NCBI GenBank assembly: GCA_003453735.1
Contig: DMNE01000398.1
Span: forward strand, 4,427-13,091
DNA: 8,665 nucleotides
Source: Nitrospiraceae bacterium
Lineage (GTDB): Bacteria; Nitrospirota; Thermodesulfovibrionia; Thermodesulfovibrionales; UBA9159
Reading direction: 5' to 3'
Position 1 is the first letter of the stretch, and every line of letters begins with the position of its first letter. The notes below the pieces were generated by a model, which was not told the origin of the DNA, made no database searches, and was given only the letters and a program-made list of their open reading frames with translations. The position numbers and the translations under genes were made by a program. Below, in pieces: positions 5,467 to 8,665 of this stretch.

Positions 5467-8400
5467 TTATCCTTCACACCACTTCTTGGCGTTCTGGAAC
5501 ATCCTGAGCCACGGTGAAACTGTGAGGGTATCCCTCCATTCTTCGGGTAGCCATGCCCACTGCCATGGCAAAAATGTTCTCTCCGGATGCGGCATGATAG
5601 CGAGATGCCTTCCATCGGGAGAACAAAGGGCTGCTATGCCGTGAGGGGAGCCATTGGGATTAAAAGGATAGGCTTCGGTTATCTCCCCTGAATCGTCAAC
5701 ATACCTCACTGGGGCAAGCCCTTCTCTCAGGCTCCGCTCCTGGATCTGCTGATCAGGAAAATAAGCCCTTCCTTCGCCATGGGCAACCCATATCCCGAGA
5801 GTTGAACCTTCCAACCCGTTCAACATAAGGGAAGGGCTCTGAAGCACTTTGACAGTCAAAAACCGCGATTCGAAGCGGCCTGATCTGTTATGAACAAACC
5901 TTGGCTGGAATCTGTTCTCTATCCCCTCCCAGGGGATCCAGCCCAGAAGAGCCATAAGCTGGCAGCCGTTACAAACGCCAAGGCTGAAGGTATCTTCCCG
6001 GTGATAAAAGCTCTGAAACTGTTCGTGTACACTTTTCTTAAACCTTATCACGCCAGCCCAGCCTTTTGCTGAATCTAATACATCCGCGTAACTGAAACCA
6101 CCCACAAACGCGATCCCTCTGAAATCCTCGAGGGTTATCTCACCCTTGAGGAAATCGGTCATAGTAATATCCCACACCTCGAATCCTGCGTGATAAAAGG
6201 CCGAGGTCATCTCCCTGTCTCCGTTACTCCCTTCTTCGCGGATTATCGCGACCCTCGGCTTATCCGGTCTGTCGACGATTTCTTGTGGTGTCGATTCGGG
6301 CACAAAGGATAGATGAAAAGAAGGGCCTTTTCTGTCATAAATATTTTTCCTCTCTTCTTCAACACAGTCAGGGTCTGCCTGCATCTTATCGAGATGATAG
6401 CTCGTCTCCTCCCAAACTGCCCTCAGGTACCGCATATCCTCTTTAAGGACAACGGTCTTATTAAACTGCAGCGTTACTGTTTTTTCTGAAAGAGTCTGCC
6501 CTATGATTCGGTACTCTACCCCTTTATCTCTGAGGATCCTAGATACTTCTTCCTCATCCTCTAGCTTATATTCCATCACTAGTCCTGCCTCTTCAGCGAA
6601 TAAGACCGGGATTGCCTCAGAAGGGTTATGATCCAGGTTTATTTCGAGGCCACAGTTCCCTGAAAAGGCCATCTCGAGAAGGGCCACGACGAGCCCGCCG
6701 TCACTCACATCATGCCCTGATAGGATGAGGCCCTCTTCTATGAGGTTTTGAGCTGCCCTGAAGGACTTTCCCAATAGCTGAGGGTCTTCGATATCAGGAG
6801 ATGCATTTCCGATTCGGCCGTAGGCATGGGCAAGGGAAGAGCCTCCGAGTCTGTGTTTACCTTTTGCCAAATCCACGAAGAGCAGTCTGCTCCGACCCGG
6901 TCTTTTTATATCCGGGGTTATAATCTTCGTGATGTCAGGACATGTGGCATATGCTGAGATCACCAGTGTTCCGGGTGCTTTGACAATCTCACTGGATTCT
7001 CCTTTCGCCACGACTGCTGCCATTGAGAGACTATCTTTTCCCCCGTCGACCGCTATCCCAAGTTCCAGCATAATATTGCTCATAGCGACTGCCGCGTCAT
7101 AGAGGGCAGCGCCTTCCCCTGGTAATTTTGCAGGCCACATCCAGTTTCCTGAACATCGTATATCCTCAAGGGCGCTGATTTTCGCCCACACGATATTGGT
7201 AATCGCTTCGGCAACGCTCATCCTGGCCATAGCAGCAGGGTCTATCAAACCCTTGATAGGTTGCTCTCCCACCGCGATCACCCCACCGGTCAAGCCGAAA
7301 TGACTCTGCGCAATCACGGCTACATCAGAGACGGTAAGCTGTAAAGGACCGGCACACTGCTGTCTCGCAATGAGGCCTGTCACGCTCCTGTCTACTTTAT
7401 TGGTGAGAAATCTCTTTGAGCCTACAGAGAGGAGTCTGAGGACCCTCTCTAAGGCCTTCTTTACCGTAAGATCATCGGGCAGCGTGAGTGCCCTGAGTTG
7501 GGGATTGATCCTCTTGAAGGTAAATGTCTTTTGCGGCATATCCCCCAGAACCATTTTTAGGTCGAGGTTGACAGGAGTGCTTCCGTTCTTTTCATCATAG
7601 AGAACGATATGCCCATCACCGGTTATCTGTCCCACAATTGCACAGGGCACCTTCTCCCTGCCGCATATCTCTTTAAACATCTCAGACTTCTTCGGCTGTA
7701 TCAAAAGGGCATTGGATTCCTGGTACTCAGCACCCCAGATCTCTAGGATGGAGAGGGTATTGTCTCCCAGCGGTATTTTCCTTATCTCTATCTTTGCTCC
7801 TGCCGGGTATATCAGTTCCTTTATTACATTACAGTTTCCTCCGGCACCCTGGTCATGAATGCTGATTATGGGGTTGTCGTTCCCGAGTTCAATACAGGCG
7901 CGGATGACCCTGTTCAGTTTCTGCTCCATTTCTGCGTCACCACGCTGCACTGCGTTGAAGTCGAGTTCCTCGATGTTTTCCCCATGGATCATACTCGATG
8001 CGGCACCACCCCCTATGCCAATTCTGTAGGCAGGACCTCCGATCTTTACAACGAGCATGCCCTTTTCAGGTTCACCCTTTTTTACATGCTTTTCATCCAT
8101 CTGCCCTACACCGCCGGTAAACATAATAGGCTTTATCCATTCCCTCCTCTCTCCATGAGGAAGTCTCATACCGAAAGACCGTGTAAAACCCTGTATCACT
8201 GGTTCTCCGAATTTGTTTCCGTAGTCTGACGCACCGTTGCTCGCCTCGATCTCGATCCTGAGCGGAGACGCAAGGTTCTTCGGATACGGGAAGGAATCAT
8301 CTTCCCAAGGCAGATGGTAACCAGGGATCTGGAGATTCCCGACACAGTATGCTGCAGTTCCTGCAATGACAAGCCCACCCCTGCCAACCGCCTGAACGTC

Positions 8401-8665
8401 TCGTATCCTCCCCCCCGTTCCTGTTTCTGCCCCTGGGAACGGTGCAACACCACTGGGAAAATTGTGCGTCTCGGCAGTGAAGAGAATATGGTATGTCAGG
8501 TCCTTTTCCCTGAAAGGGGAAGGTCTGCCCGGTAAATCGGGGATGATCGTCCGAATCCGGTATCCTTGTATGGCACTTGAGTTATCCCCGAATGCTATGA
8601 CGCTGTTGTTAGGGTTTTTCTTATAGGGCTCTTTTATTATTTCCATGAGGGTATGGGAAATCTCC
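5467..8665 (-). CDS. purL: Phosphoribosylformylglycinamidine synthase, long form with fused glutaminase (N-terminus outside the window)
   Basis: Cytoplasmic enzyme of de novo purine synthesis: FGAR + glutamine + ATP gives FGAM + glutamate + ADP + Pi. About 1066 residues are visible. The frame stays open to the right edge, so the first visible Met (8646) is internal and roughly 230-280 residues (PurS-like and linker domains) are missing. Numbering from that Met: ETHNFPSG (59-66) and TGTGGRIRD (75-83) of the first synthetase half, GGPAYRIGIGGGAASSM (203-219), HDQGAGGN (264-271); then second-half motifs CSGNWMW, GGKDSLSMA and SGHDVSDGGL. The C-terminal class I glutaminase starts near RVAIIREEGSNGDREM and has its triad intact: Cys892 (GVCNGCQ), His1020 and Glu1022 (MPHPER). 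The fused glutaminase means no separate PurQ or PurS is needed. Several motifs resemble the eukaryotic PFAS version more than E. coli PurL. Downstream lies the promoter of the RRM operon. Confidence 0.96.
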   Translation of the reverse strand, partial: EISHTLMEIIKEPYKKNPNNSVIAFGDNSSAIQGYRIRTIIPDLPGRPSPFREKDLTYHILFTAETHNFPSGVAPFPGAETGTGGRIRDVQAVGRGGLVIAGTAAYCVGNLQIPGYHLPWEDDSFPYPKNLASPLRIEIEASNGASDYGNKFGEPVIQGFTRSFGMRLPHGERREWIKPIMFTGGVGQMDEKHVKKGEPEKGMLVVKIGGPAYRIGIGGGAASSMIHGENIEELDFNAVQRGDAEMEQKLNRVIRACIELGNDNPIISIHDQGAGGNCNVIKELIYPAGAKIEIRKIPLGDNTLSILEIWGAEYQESNALLIQPKKSEMFKEICGREKVPCAIVGQITGDGHIVLYDEKNGSTPVNLDLKMVLGDMPQKTFTFKRINPQLRALTLPDDLTVKKALERVLRLLSVGSKRFLTNKVDRSVTGLIARQQCAGPLQLTVSDVAVIAQSHFGLTGGVIAVGEQPIKGLIDPAAMARMSVAEAITNIVWAKISALEDIRCSGNWMWPAKLPGEGAALYDAAVAMSNIMLELGIAVDGGKDSLSMAAVVAKGESSEIVKAPGTLVISAYATCPDITKIITPDIKRPGRSRLLFVDLAKGKHRLGGSSLAHAYGRIGNASPDIEDPQLLGKSFRAAQNLIEEGLILSGHDVSDGGLVVALLEMAFSGNCGLEINLDHNPSEAIPVLFAEEAGLVMEYKLEDEEEVSRILRDKGVEYRIIGQTLSEKTVTLQFNKTVVLKEDMRYLRAVWEETSYHLDKMQADPDCVEEERKNIYDRKGPSFHLSFVPESTPQEIVDRPDKPRVAIIREEGSNGDREMTSAFYHAGFEVWDITMTDFLKGEITLEDFRGIAFVGGFSYADVLDSAKGWAGVIRFKKSVHEQFQSFYHREDTFSLGVCNGCQLMALLGWIPWEGIENRFQPRFVHNRSGRFESRFLTVKVLQSPSLMLNGLEGSTLGIWVAHGEGRAYFPDQQIQERSLREGLAPVRYVDDSGEITEAYPFNPNGSPHGIAALCSPDGRHLAIMPHPERTFLPWQWAWLPEEWRDTLTVSPWLRMFQNAKKWCEG

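Overview
This window reads as a bacterial chromosome segment from a Gram-negative-type lineage. The cell exports a DegP/HtrA protease through a Sec signal peptide and carries S21 and a small RRM-type RNA-binding protein. The synteny and the PurL type would fit Nitrospirota or Desulfobacterota-like bacteria, but that placement is inference and the window holds no phylogenetic marker strong enough to settle it.

Layout. Bases 1-401 (minus) hold the 5' part of a phage terminase small-subunit gene running off the left edge. Its ribosome binding site is strong, but an ACG stands where a start codon is expected. Bases 402-621 are non-coding and carry two tandem copies of the last bases of the neighbouring tRNA gene. 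A tRNA-Ala(CGC) gene follows at 622-694 (minus) with its own promoter. Together these look like one edge of a prophage or integrative element inserted at the 3' end of the tRNA gene. Bases 695-1312 contain no convincing gene, only small inverted repeats and a promoter for degP. A complete two-PDZ Do-family periplasmic protease gene (degP, 1313-2776, plus) comes next.

The remaining genes lie on the minus strand. Read in their own direction, they begin with purL (5467-8665, N-terminus off the right edge), a long-form FGAM synthase with a fused glutaminase domain. After 195 bases with no gene comes a clear sigma70 promoter (TTGACA, 17-base spacer, CATAGT) and a leader of about 150 nt that can fold extensively. 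The leader precedes an operon of an RRM protein, ribosomal protein S21 (rpsU, overlapping the RRM gene by 10 bases) and a CsdA/DeaD-type DEAD-box helicase. The last two genes start with TTG. The operon ends tail-to-tail with degP.

The RRM-S21-helicase trio looks like a cold or RNA-structure response unit: an RNA-binding protein, a small-subunit protein that acts in initiation, and an unwinding helicase. The most interesting unexplained structure is its leader. A 12-bp helix (two G-U pairs) starts at the predicted 5' end. It encloses two hairpins and a pyrimidine tract that matches the operon's Shine-Dalgarno sequence over 9 pairs (one G-U). This would suit a cis-acting RNA switch, but it is a by-eye prediction.
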